From Chrysogorgia sp. JL179-B06 (lineage: Eukaryota > Cnidaria > Anthozoa > Scleralcyonacea > Chrysogorgiidae), in contig JAYKKM010000047.1 in assembly GCA_035772405.1 (NCBI GenBank), forward strand, positions 593,501 through 657,500: a stretch of 64,000 bases of DNA. Direction: 5' to 3'. A program made the position numbers and the translations under genes. Of the stretch, positions 27,101 through 35,920 are shown one piece after another. Below the pieces are notes generated by a model, which was not told the origin of the DNA, searched no databases, and worked only from the letters and a program-made list of their open reading frames with translations. How positions within the stretch are numbered: the first letter of the stretch is position 1; the number at the start of each line of letters is the position of its first letter.

Positions 27101-28600
27101 GTCCTTGCACTGAGCGTTACCCATTTCTCAGATATTAACTGCGCTGAATTTTGGTTCAAGACTGGAGTGAAAGACCATCTTCGCTATATCCCCGTTCATG
27201 CAGCATCCCAAGAGCTTGGAGGAAAGATGTGCCTCGCTCTTCTAGCTTTCCACGCTATTACCGGCTGCGATTCGACCAGCGCCCTATGTGGAATCGGTAA
27301 AAAGAAGGGGTGGAAAGTATTGTCGCAAAGTGAAAAGCATCAAGACAGCCTGGGTCTTCTCGGGAGCCAAGGCAACCTAGATAATAACATTGTCCCCCAA
27401 TTGGAAGCTTTCATCTGCGATCTCTATCCAAGCACCAAGAAGGTGCCTCGCACATCAGATGAACTAAGGTACTTTCTGTTTTGTCAAAAAAAGCAGAAAA
27501 ACGAGCTGCTCCCGCCAACATCTGACAGCTTACTTCAACACCTGAAACGTGTTAACTATCAAACGTTTGTTTGGAGACAAGCTCTAACTGCCATACAACA
27601 TCTTCCCGAACCAGAAACTAACGGATGGGTGCGAGACGGAACAACACTCAAGCCGGTTTACATGACGAAAGACCCAGCACCGCGTAGCATCTTAGAACTG
27701 ACTACCTGCTCGTGTAAAGGCGGGTGTAAGGGGAACTGTTCGTGCAAGAGCACAGGCTTATCGTGCTCCGAATCATGTTTTTGCATGGCCGATGTTGATG
27801 TGTGCAAAAATCCACATGGAGTTGTTTTACACGGTGGCAGCGATTCCGAGGACTCCGATTCCGAGTTGGACAACAGTTGACGTTTATTGGTTGGTTCCAT
27901 ATAGGTGGGAGGACTTACTATATATTTTATAGTTGAAGATTGTTGTAGGCGGCAGTATTTAACATAAAATATGGTCATATTGAATGTAAAATTGATCACG
28001 TGACACGACTTTTTTACGTTTCTGTCACTTAATTTATGTTTATTGGATAAGTTACGAAGTCTCCGCCAAGTTTTAGTCCCATTTGCGTGATAATAACGAG
28101 TTAAAAATACCAAGGAGGGATTCCATATTCAAGCCTCGTTTTCAAGTTAGTATGCAAAATACACGTTGAAAATAGCCCTATATTTTTGGACGTATACCAC
28201 ATTTCGACTCTACGAACTATCTGACATTGATCAGCAGGTCTTTCTCTACCATATTCAAGTATCAAACCTTTTCTGTGGTGTGGGTTGAACGAAACTTGTA
28301 TTTTGGGAGACCTGCTCCCTGACTAGTAGCACTCATTGTCAATTGTGGTAGCCTTGAACTACTATACTATATACGTTGTATTATAAAACTTAAATTATGT
28401 TATTTAAACATATTGATAAGATGTTTATGAGAAGCCTGGCATATCGACAATTTATACACCTTGTGTATGACCGTGTGGGGAAACACAGAATTCCACTTCC
28501 AGCATGTGCCTATCATGCAATAAGAAGCAGGTTTCAACTTAAAGACAACAGTGAACATTTTGTTGGCTTTCAAGATGATGAGTCAGACATGGATGACTAA
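21194..28600 (+). CDS. P2X7 intracellular-domain-like protein of a transposon
   Basis: Exons 21194-21471, 21586-21840 and probably 28432-28600 give about 233 residues. Donors are tggtgagt and gcgtaagt, and the acceptor of exon two is attttag. The N-terminus is acidic and Ser/Asp-rich. Exon two opens with WCSCGNC, then ECSCCQDMEKC, CITLHPAF and VCLDRWCL. Exon three has SLAYRQFIHLVYDRVGK and IPLPACAYHAIRSRF. This is the cysteine-rich pattern of the P2X7 ballast domain, a zinc-binding fold also found alone in many invertebrate proteins. There are no channel transmembrane segments. The third acceptor (tttatgag) was chosen because it restores frame; it is weak and an alternative is possible. The second intron contains the whole Academ-like insertion. 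Function in the element is unknown; a nucleic-acid-binding role is inference. Confidence 0.65.
21913..22286 (+). repeat. Left terminal inverted repeat of Academ-like element
   Basis: 374 bp, matched by the inverted copy at 27952-28325 with only a few differences noticed (gctatttgtaac against gctattttcaac; gcataccaac against gcatactaac). Such high identity indicates a recent insertion. Confidence 0.9.
22287..22855 (+). promoter_or_regulatory. Academ-like 5' non-coding region
   Basis: AT-rich stretch between the left repeat and the start codon. It presumably holds the promoter and 5' UTR of the transposase gene. No distinct motif beyond AT-rich tracts is identified. The transposase ATG at 22856 is preceded by atatgttagc. 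Confidence 0.4.
22856..27880 (+). CDS. Academ-like transposase with C-terminal FEN/XPG-like nuclease module
   Basis: Two exons, 22856-26808 and 27025-27880, joined by a 216-bp GT-AG intron, give 1602 residues with no stop. The N-terminus carries two related Cys/His modules: CLFCQ…HDVFWHSTCYSSY and CFVCGNKTYKKC…AKYHKTCFSSY. The middle has VITFDLAIYMKAKQIQ and VIRLGGFHIALNYLSLLGK, a DDE-transposase-like region. Towards the C-terminus are HIVFDQYWDLSIK, EEADTRLLLHA (across the splice junction), VLQSPATDVLAL and FHAITGCDSTSALCGIGKKK. These are arranged like the acidic residues and helix-turn-helix of FEN1/XPG nucleases. The tail is a CXC-like cluster (TCSCKGGCKGNCSC, then SCSESCFC) and an acidic end. 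In other members of this family I recall SPDTDV; here A replaces one acid. Probably mobilises the element; activity is untested. Confidence 0.75.
27952..28325 (-). repeat. Right terminal inverted repeat of Academ-like element
   Basis: Inverted partner of 21913-22286, beginning about 70 bp after the transposase stop and ending ccctgacta, followed by the GTA target duplication. It contains cacgtgac, a palindromic E-box-like site, as does the left copy. Confidence 0.9.
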
Positions 28601-29363
28601 GTATGTAATAAACTAAACTAAAACTGATTGCTAACAATATAAACAAGCAATAACTTGTAGAAGAACAGTAAAGATTATTGTGTGAGCAGAGCCTTTTTCC
28701 CTGACATAGCTTGTGTACGGCAGCCCTAACAAGGAGTGGGAAAAGAAGCTTTGCTGTGTTCATGTTTGGTTATATTTGGGTAAATACCAACCTAAAATGA
28801 TCATGTTTTGTGATTGGCTTCACAAAACAATGGTGATCAGTGTTTATGACTCGTTCTTTAGAAAGATGATTTCTTTACTTCATTGTCTTTTATTGTTATG
28901 ATAAACCAATCACAAAGCCCGTTCATATAGGTTGGTGGCAACCCTCATATTTTGGACATTGGTTTACTTTCAAAATAAAGCCTTGCACATTAAATCCCAC
29001 AGTTGATGTTTGAGCGATGTTATTTTAGTGCGATATGAGCCAATCACCAAACAGAAAACATCTTCAAGTTTGAATTGTGAACATATACGAAATAACATCA
29101 CTCAACTGGGACTGTACATGATGTGTGCCTTTAATCACTGACATTCAGAGCCTTTTTGTCTCCATGACAATGTGAGAGAAAGGAGGTTATAAAATAACAT
29201 GTACACAACAAGCGCTCTGATTGGTCAATACCCGTGTTTGGATAAGAGTATCCAACACGGGAATTTTGAGGTCGATCTTGTACACACAAAAAGCAAATCA
29301 TGCCGACCCATCATCGTTTTTAAACATTTATTAACATTCTATACATATGCACAATATTACTAT
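28601..29363. other. Non-coding part of the 10.6-kb element
   Basis: No gene recognised between the P2X7-like stop and the tandem duplication. It contains short inverted motifs (cgatgttatttt against aaataacatc) and the hairpin at 29236, but nothing coding. Confidence 0.4.
29236..29265. repeat. Short hairpin cccgtgtttggat
   Basis: The palindrome cccgtgtttggat…atccaacacggg resembles the core of the larger inverted repeat at 30383-30571 (cgtgtttggatactctgatc), suggesting a repeated regulatory or structural motif in this element. Confidence 0.6.
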
Positions 29364-30036
29364 AAATAAAATATAGCAATCTTCCCTTTTAATTTTCACA
29401 AGATTTTGCAAAAATAGGCCGAAATTATAAGTATTTAAAGTGGACAAAGCAACGCTATAAAAACTGAACGAGAATTTCCATTTAATTTGTGAGGACGACG
29501 TTTACCTTATTGAAAGATTCAATAAAACCCCAAAACACAACACTTTTATAGATATAGTCCACCAAGAGAACATGGAAAAGGTGTAAAATTATGTTTATTT
29601 TACCTCTCGTCGGACAGGATATTCACGAAGAAACCATTCATTTTGTTCTTGTAGCCAACAAAAAATCACCGAACAACACTTCGACAGTGAGAGAAAACCA
29701 CAAATAAAATATAGCAATCTTCCCTGCTAATTTTCACAATTGATTTTGCAAAAATAGGCCGAAATTATAAGTATTTAAAGTGGACAAAGCAACGCTAAAG
29801 CGAACGAGAATTCCCGTATAATTTGTGATGGCGACGTTTACCTTATTGAAAGTTTCAATAAAACCCCAAAACACAACACTTTTTATAGATATAGTTCACC
29901 AAGAGAACATGGAAAAGGTGTAAAATGTTTATTTTACCTCGTCGGCAGGATATTCACGAAGAAACCATTCATTTTGTTCTTGTAGCCAACAAAAAATCAC
30001 CGAACAACACTTCGACAGTGAGAGAAAACCACAAAA
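29364..30036 (+). repeat. Tandem duplication of 338 bp
   Basis: Two near-identical copies starting aaataaaatatagcaatctt at 29364 and 29702. Both include aaaataggccgaaattataag and cgaacaacacttcgacagtg. Small indels distinguish them. Non-coding on either strand as far as I can see. Confidence 0.88.
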
Positions 30037-30382
30037 AAGATTCTGTGTTGTAGGATATAAAGGCTAGGCAAACCGACAACATCACTTTACGTCTGCAGCA
30101 ATCCAACATAAAGTTAAACGGTATATTTTCCCGATTAAATACATCTGGAAATATCTTTTTCAGCATGTTTTCCTGTTGTTTTTACCACATCAAACATATT
30201 TTTGGCTGTTGCTGTCGTCAGCATCATAAATCATAATAGAAAACCATCCATGATTGGCCGATTAGCTCAGAAGGACATGAAAGACCTCCACTGATTGGTA
30301 GTTGACGGTTTTTGGGAGAATTGCAATGTTGATCTAATTATATTAATAACTTTTAGTGATATTTCTCTGTGGTTATTTTATA

Positions 30383-30571
30383 AAAGAAATACCTAATGGT
30401 TTTCCGTGTTTGGATACTCTGATCCAAACACTTGGGATGTTGCTCGACTTTCGAAAAGCTAAAAACACTCGCCTAGCGGCTCGTGTTTTTTTACGCTTTT
30501 CTCAAGTCTCGCAACATCCCGCGTGTTTGGATCAGAGTATCCAAACACGGAAAACCATTAGGTATTTCTTT
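30383..30571. repeat. 189-bp inverted repeat
   Basis: The arms begin aaagaaatacctaatggttt and end with the complement aaaccattaggtatttcttt. The arms contain ccgtgtttggatactctgat and its inverse. A loop with agctaaaaacactcgcc lies between. Could be a small MITE or an element-encoded hairpin. No clear target duplication. Confidence 0.75.
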
Positions 30572-30688
30572 ACTCTGTTCACAGGGTTACTCATAGTACT
30601 CATACTGTATTTAGAAAAAATGATGAAAACATTTTTTTTTGCAATATTTTGTTTTTGTTTTCTTCTTTGGTATATTTTGAAAGTATAT

Positions 30689-30873
30689 GCCAAATCTTAA
30701 ATTGTCTGACTATTGATAGCCTTCATCTATGCTTGCATGTTCTTTGGGCAGTCATGTTCTTTGGGCAGTCATGTTCTTTTGAAAAGAACATGACTGCCCA
30801 AAGAACATGACTGCCCAAAGAACATGCAAGCATAGATGAAGGCTATCAATAGTCAGACAATTTAAGATTTGGC
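30689..30873. repeat. Near-perfect 185-bp palindrome at the THAP gene 3' end
   Basis: Two arms of about 92 bp meet at ttttgaaaa near 30781. The right arm begins inside the last codons of the THAP gene (gccaaatcttaa on the minus strand) and covers its 3' UTR; the left arm is its inverted copy. Within each arm ttctttgggcagtcatg is repeated. Transcription of either strand would give a long hairpin. Confidence 0.9.
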
Positions 30874-31248
30874 TTTTTTTGGGCAGTCATGCCCTCTTGT
30901 TGAACTCGAATCAGCACTATCAACCTGCGATTTGCCGCAATCGCTAGTTTCGACAGGAGTTTTGTATATAGTAGGAACAGCGTCCTTCTTCAATAGCGCA
31001 CGACTTACAAAAGGCGTTCCAGGTACTGTCATAAATGGACTTTCAAAATCTTCGGATTTAAAGTGCTCTGAACAAAGCCGGGAGTTTGCTGTTGGCGACC
31101 ATTTTGCGCGTTTTGTTCGCACAAATGCAACCCAAAGTCGCCGTATTTTCTTGTCCAAATCGTTGTCATCTGGAAATTTATGAAGGCCAATACTCTGGGA
31201 AGGGTCAGGAAGGTTTGAACAACCACCAGCTACACATCTGTTAGGCAT
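30862..31248 (-). CDS. THAP-domain protein of a transposon
   Basis: A 128-aa protein starting MPNRCVAGGCSN, the usual THAP start; an upstream in-frame ATG at 31269 would add seven residues. The C2CH zinc finger is complete: C-x4-C at the N-terminus and SRLCSEHFKSEDF later. LHKFP, the conserved Trp residues (RRLWVAFV, AKWSP) and the closing LKKDAVPTIY (AVPTIF-type box) are present. A short Ser/Lys tail follows. THAP domains bind DNA and occur in P-element and Kolobok-type transposases. Here there is only the domain and no catalytic extension. It is transcribed away from the right end of the 10.6-kb element, and its 3' end runs into a palindrome. Confidence 0.88.
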   Translation of the reverse strand: MPNRCVAGGCSNLPDPSQSIGLHKFPDDNDLDKKIRRLWVAFVRTKRAKWSPTANSRLCSEHFKSEDFESPFMTVPGTPFVSRALLKKDAVPTIYKTPVETSDCGKSQVDSADSSSTRGHDCPKKAKS

Positions 31249-31517
31249 ATTTTTCTTACAACATACCAAGAAATCTCAATAGCGAAGAGTCGCGAAATTG
31301 CAAATGACTTCCTCGCTCTACGTCACTAGGCCCAGTCTCCCTAAATATCATTTCGCTCGGACAAAAACTAATGTATGGGGAAAATGCTCTGTTTTTGAGA
31401 CTCGAAAGGCTCAGAAAAAGTAAAAAAACCGGTAAAAATGGATGGGTTTTTTTAAATTGGCACTACTTAAGGGTTTTACTTTTGATTAATCAAATAAAAA
31501 AAATTGGGTGATATGCA

Positions 31518-32033
31518 CTTTAACACTTTTGCTAGACTTGGCACAATTGCAGGAGCAATTAACTTTATCAGCTGCGAGCTTATTCCATCAAAGCCAGTTG
31601 CCACATTTAATGGAAGTGACTTGATCAATTCGAGAACTTCATCTTCTAGTAAAGTTGGTATACAGAAAACAGCAGAGTTATCGGCTTTTTGAATTCTTAC
31701 GAAATTCTTTAAGGTGGCAAAATCCGGATCAGAAACGTGGTTGTTTTCAATGATATTGTCAACAATAGAGACAAAATATTCATTGAATAGGCCTGATATT
31801 TCTTCTGCCGTAGAATACCTTACCCCGTCCTTTTCTATGGTATGAACTTTGCTTAGGTCTTTCAATTTTGTCGGGAAAATACTCTTTAAAGTTTTCCAGA
31901 GAGCTCTTGAGTTTGATTTATTTTCATTAATTTCATTAACAATTTGATCTTTCTTCGCTTTTTCGACAAGTCTAACGACTTTATTTCTAGCTGCTTTATT
32001 TCTAACGGTATAGAACCTCTTTTTTAATAGCAA
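31518..32033 (-). pseudogene. Jockey-like ORF2, linker and start of RT
   Basis: Open frame with KAARNKVVRLVEKAKKD, SRALWKTLKSIFP and TLLEDEVLELIKSLPLN, then TGFDGISSQLIKL, the beginning of a non-LTR RT. It ends where the 10.6-kb element inserted. The remainder of the RT is at 19534-20943 in the same orientation. No endonuclease domain precedes it, so the copy is 5' truncated at about 32036. Confidence 0.82.
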
Positions 32034-32040
32034 GTAGTTT

Positions 32041-32292
<252 letters not shown>

Positions 32293-32732
32293 GATACGAC
32301 GATCATGTTTCCTCATGAATTATTAATGAGTTTTTGAAGTAAGATTAAAAAGGAATAAAACGGTGGCGTATACACACTAAACCTTTATTTTATTAGGGTT
32401 TTCATCATTATACAATATATTGTGTTATCAAGGAAGACCTATAATCTCAAACTAATAAATACAACATTTTCAATAAAAATATAAAGCTTTAAAAGTTTCT
32501 AAACAAAACTATTTACATAAATCTACAGCTTTAATAGAGCATTATAAAATATCCTTTGCACATTCTGTCCTGACTTTATGTAACAGGTACGTGCGGCCAA
32601 CACATTTTTAAAAGTTCTTTTGTTTTCGACAAGTTTCTGCGTGGGATAAATTCCGATCAAATATTCATTAATAACTCATGAACCAAAAACAAAAAATCAA
32701 CTCCGTGACGGACAACTGGATATGTGATCTTA
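32293..32732. other. Intergenic, nothing recognised
   Basis: AT-rich sequence between the LINE tail and the next MITE. I see no gene, repeat family or RNA in it. Confidence 0.4.
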
Positions 32733-33576
32733 AGCCCGTTTTCCACTAGGCGACCTTTTTCGCGCGAAGCGACTTTTTCTTTTGTCTTATAAGCTCTCGG
32801 CTGGAAATAATTAGAAATCTTTTCAATTTGAACAATAAGGCCCATTTACACTACAGAATTTTTTTGGTACGGCTCGGATAAAAATGGTTCGCGAACCCAA
32901 AAAATATGGCACGGATACCCGTTTACACTCGCTTTTCCTTGACGTACCAATCTGTGCAAAATAATGTTTTGGTACGGGTTCTGGGCTCAACCCCGGCTCA
33001 ACTTGCTGATCAGCAGACTTACTTTCGCGTTAATACGCGTGCGCGTTCTTTTGTTTCAAAATGGCGGACGAAACATTTTTAATAAATAAGTGTCGTGCCT
33101 TCCCACGAGAAGCTTGCAGGAGTAAAAGAAAAGCTTCTACTACTGGCTTCCTCCGTCTGGTCAGAAAGAAGCGAAGGAACATGTTTTTGTCAATGGCGAC
33201 AATACTTTTATGTAATCCTCCATATTATAAACTATCGTTTCTTCTTGCATAATAGAAATCAGTTGCTTTACATTATCATCTTTATTTTCCACGATTGTCC
33301 GCGAGATGTTTTCTGCTTCGGTTCACCCTGGCCTCGATGCGACTATCCTTTTCCGCCATTTTGAGTTAGATGTGGTGGATACTATACGCATGCTCTAATA
33401 AATGGTGCTGACCGACTGAAGCAAGGGATCTTAAACAAAAAATGGTTCGGCACGGCTAATCGTTTACACTGTATATTTTATCCGTGCCGTGTTAGTTTTT
33501 CTGGTACGCGTACCTGTTTTACCCAACAATAGAAAGTCGCTTCGCGCGAAAAAAGTCGTCTAGTGGAAAACGGGCT
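32733..33576. mobile_element. PIF/Harbinger-like MITE with an inner element
   Basis: Inverted ends agcccgttttccactaggcg and its counterpart cgtctagtggaaaacgggct are flanked by TTA on both sides. A second inverted motif cgcgcgaagcgact lies inside each arm. From about 32838 to 33540 there is a further palindromic segment (ggcccatttacactac, ggttcggcacggc) that may be a nested element. The small frame starting atggcggacgaaac at 33061 has no recognised domain. Confidence 0.7.
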
Positions 33577-33885
33577 TTAAGGGGGGAGTCGACCTGAAAT
33601 TTGCTATTTCGCTTTATCAGGCCCTGCACACATACAATACAAAATTACCAATAACCTGCATATCGTTAGAAAGCTTATTTAATGTAGTTGAAACCCATAA
33701 CTAATAATAAATCCACAAAAATCAAAATACCATCAAATTCTTAAAAGCCTATCATATAAAATTATCAAGAAAAACACAACCGAACCATTTCTAATATAAT
33801 ACTGGACATCTAAATAACAAAGTGATTTGCGCGGACTTGATATCCGGTCCAGTCCGCATTGTCGACTTTGAAATATTACACGAAA

Positions 33886-34331
33886 GCCCAGCAAATAACT
33901 ACGGAGCCCCGGAGGTGCCATAATAAAACATACTTTTTTCAAAAAAAAAAACATTTTTTGAAAAAAAAAAATTATTTCTTTTTTTTTCAACGCGACGTTG
34001 TTGATTTCTGACTGACGTCAGATTCCAACAAGCTTGTTGCGAAATTGGCCGCGCCAAGTGTCCATGAAGTGAGCCCGCGATCCGAAAAAGTTTGTGTTTT
34101 TCTCACATAAAAAGTTTGTTTTTCTCACAGAAAAAGTTTGTGTTTTTCAAAAAAATGTTTGTGTTTTTCAAAAAAATGTTTGTAGTTTAATTTTCAAAAA
34201 AGTTTGTTTTTTTCAAAAAAGTTTGTGTTTTTTAAAAAGTATGTGTTTTATTATGGCACAACATTTAACATATTAACTCATATTAACTGATGATATGCTT
34301 TGATTTTGTACCTAAGAGTTATTTGCTGGGC
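33886..34331. repeat. Fold-back with tandem T-rich repeats
   Basis: The inverted pair agcccagcaaataact (33886) and agttatttgctgggct (34316) enclose a second inverted pair (ataataaaacatac against gtgttttattatg). At 34083-34250 there are seven or eight degenerate copies of aaaaagtttgtgtttttc, whose inverse poly-A tracts sit at 33935-33990. Non-coding; the open frames here are low-complexity artefacts. Confidence 0.7.
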
Positions 34332-34561
34332 TTTGATATTTATATTCAAACTACAGTTCCCGCCTGTTACCTCGTGGTACGTCTAAGTGGATTGTGGTTA
34401 CTAAATTAAAGTCGATCTTAATCAACACTTCTTGACGTAGTCGTGAAGACGTGAAAATGTTCCGAGTGGCATCGCACACAGAACAAGGACGAAATTGAGG
34501 TTACGCTTGGGACTAAAGATTATTCATTCTCTTGGACGTCGTCGTTGATGAACGTAAAATC

Positions 34562-34823
34562 TTAAGGTAGGACACATGAGGCGATAAATCTTGGGGGCAT
34601 GTTGCGGGGATATTTCCCCTGTTGAGGACACGTACACGAGGGGACATGTCAGAGAATGAAAATAAAATAACATTCTTTGATTGGTTTATTTTAATTTTGT
34701 CGCAGGAATTAGTTGTTTATACGATGGGACAATCGTCGCGGGGGAAAAAATTGCCCCCGCGTGACAAGATATCGCATGGTGCATACGACGGTATTTGTGA
34801 TTTGTCCCTGCAACAAACCTTAA
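34562..34823. mobile_element. TTAA-flanked MITE-like sequence
   Basis: Both ends read TTAAGGT facing inwards (34562 and the complement accttaa at 34817). Inside are G-rich motifs such as ggggcatgttgcgggga and their inverse-like cgcgggggaaaaaattgccc. The terminal similarity is short, so the call is moderate. Confidence 0.45.
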
Positions 34824-34835
34824 GGTCCCGTAGGG

Positions 34836-34957
34836 AGCCCGGTTCAGACGCCGAACTCCTCATGAGCCGTACCAAATGTAAATTAGCAAAATCCTTTGTT
34901 CAAGCTCATTTACATTTGGTTCGGCTCCTGAAAAGTACGGGCGTCTGAAACGGGCCT
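34836..34957. mobile_element. Short inverted-repeat MITE
   Basis: 122 bp, with ends agcccggttcagacgcc and the complement ggcgtctgaaacgggcct. Inner arms aaatgtaaatt and aatttacattt are separated by a small loop. The termini resemble the other AGCC-ended MITEs in the window, but the target duplication is not clear. Confidence 0.6.
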
Positions 34958-35920
34958 AATACTCGTGCAAACAGTTTGCGAATGAAACCCGACCAGTTTT
35001 TGTCATACACCTGCTTTACTTCATTTATTACCCGGGCTACCTTTGGTAGGACGAGTCTAGGTTTCAGCTCCGTTCTGTGTTATTTTTTTGTCAATGTCGA
35101 GATATTGCATCATCCCGATAGGCCTTGCGAAACTGAGACCGCGAGTTACCATTGTGATTTACTGCATTTTACCTTTCTTCGAATGTTCTTCACTGAAAAT
35201 ATATGATTTGGCATTGATCTTATATAGGCTCATAATGTTTTAGCCTGCGTAGCAGCTGTGCTGGGGGCTGTTTGCGCATGCTATGGAGGCTAATAATGCT
35301 TACAATCACACACGCCGATCGCAGTAGTTCTATAAAAGATGACGAGCGATCTCGCCAACCGCACGCTGAAAATGTGTATCAAATCTATGTTCCGCTGATT
35401 GTACTCAATTAAACCTATGTTTCAATGTGTTTATATTGAATCAATCAAACTTGTGCTCAAATGTGTAACAGAATTGCACTAGAAAATGTTGCTCAAGTGC
35501 TATTATTGCACTAGAAAATGTTGCTCAAGTGCTGTTAAGAACAAAGAACATTGTTGAAGTGAATTTACAAGTGAAAGGTGAACATGTTGTTGCGATGTTA
35601 CCCGAAGAGACTCAACATATGAATGCTGATAGTGGAATATGTTAAACTTCTGACAAATTTGACGAAAAAGATATATATGCAGTATGCCTGTCAGCCCAAA
35701 ACTAGCCCAAGTTAACGCTTGGTGGGCGTTTTGTTTTCGTATAATTACCCCCAAATGTCCCTAAACTCATTCACTTTTCTGCCCGTCCTTGATTGTCTTG
35801 CATCACTATGCGATGTATGCACATTGTCGGCATGCTCATTAATGACGTCATAAAAAGCACGCTTTATGCACGAGCTTGTATTACATCATGCCAATTAACA
35901 AATAAGGAATTAAACGACAA
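34958..35920. other. Intergenic, nothing firmly recognised
   Basis: Contains a direct repeat attgcactagaaaatgttgc at about 35473 and 35505 and the motif agcctgcgtagcag at 35241, but no gene that I can support. It may hold the promoter of the two-exon gene that follows. Confidence 0.4.

Larger units (their letters stand above)
21913..28325 (+). mobile_element. Academ-like DNA transposon, innermost layer
   Basis: A 6,413-bp element with 374-bp terminal inverted repeats (21913-22286 and 27952-28325). The ends read tagtcagggagcagg and its complement. GTA flanks both sides (21910-21912 and 28326-28328), a 3-bp target duplication. One spliced gene of 1602 codons lies between the repeats. The long protein with a C-terminal XPG-like nuclease, the Cys-rich module and the 3-bp duplication fit the Academ superfamily as I recall it. 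It lies in an intron of the P2X7-like gene. Confidence 0.72.
20944..31513. mobile_element. 10.6-kb inverted-repeat element with P2X7C-like and THAP genes
   Basis: Third layer of the nest. Its ends are inverted repeats beginning tatcacccaatttttttt (20944) with the complement aaaaaaattgggtgata ending at 31513, followed inwards by atttgattaatcaaaag. Weaker similarity continues inwards (gacgtagggcgaggaagtc against its inverted partner near 31300). The flanks share TGCA, read as a 4-bp target duplication in the jockey-like RT frame. It carries a spliced P2X7-ballast-like gene (+) and a THAP gene (-). Without the nested Academ-like element it would be about 4.15 kb. Superfamily not assigned; I see no separate DDE transposase frame. 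Confidence 0.75.
19347..32040 (-). mobile_element. Jockey-like LINE, second layer, split by an insertion
   Basis: A minus-strand non-LTR element inserted in the L2-like LINE. Its 3' end is at the left: an AATAAAG-type signal and a TTGTA pentamer tail (19347-19371 as aatac repeats). Its RT ORF is in two parts, 31518-32033 and 19534-20943, separated by a 10.6-kb DNA element. The 5' end at about 32036 is abrupt, as expected for 5' truncation on target-primed reverse transcription. Confidence 0.8.

Noticed and set aside
33061..33252. Open frame starting MADETFLINK
   Set aside because: It begins like a plausible protein but lies inside a MITE core, has no splice partner and no known domain.
34094..34276. 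Phe/Lys/Val-rich repeat open frame
   Set aside because: Low-complexity translation of tandem aaaaagtttgtg repeats.
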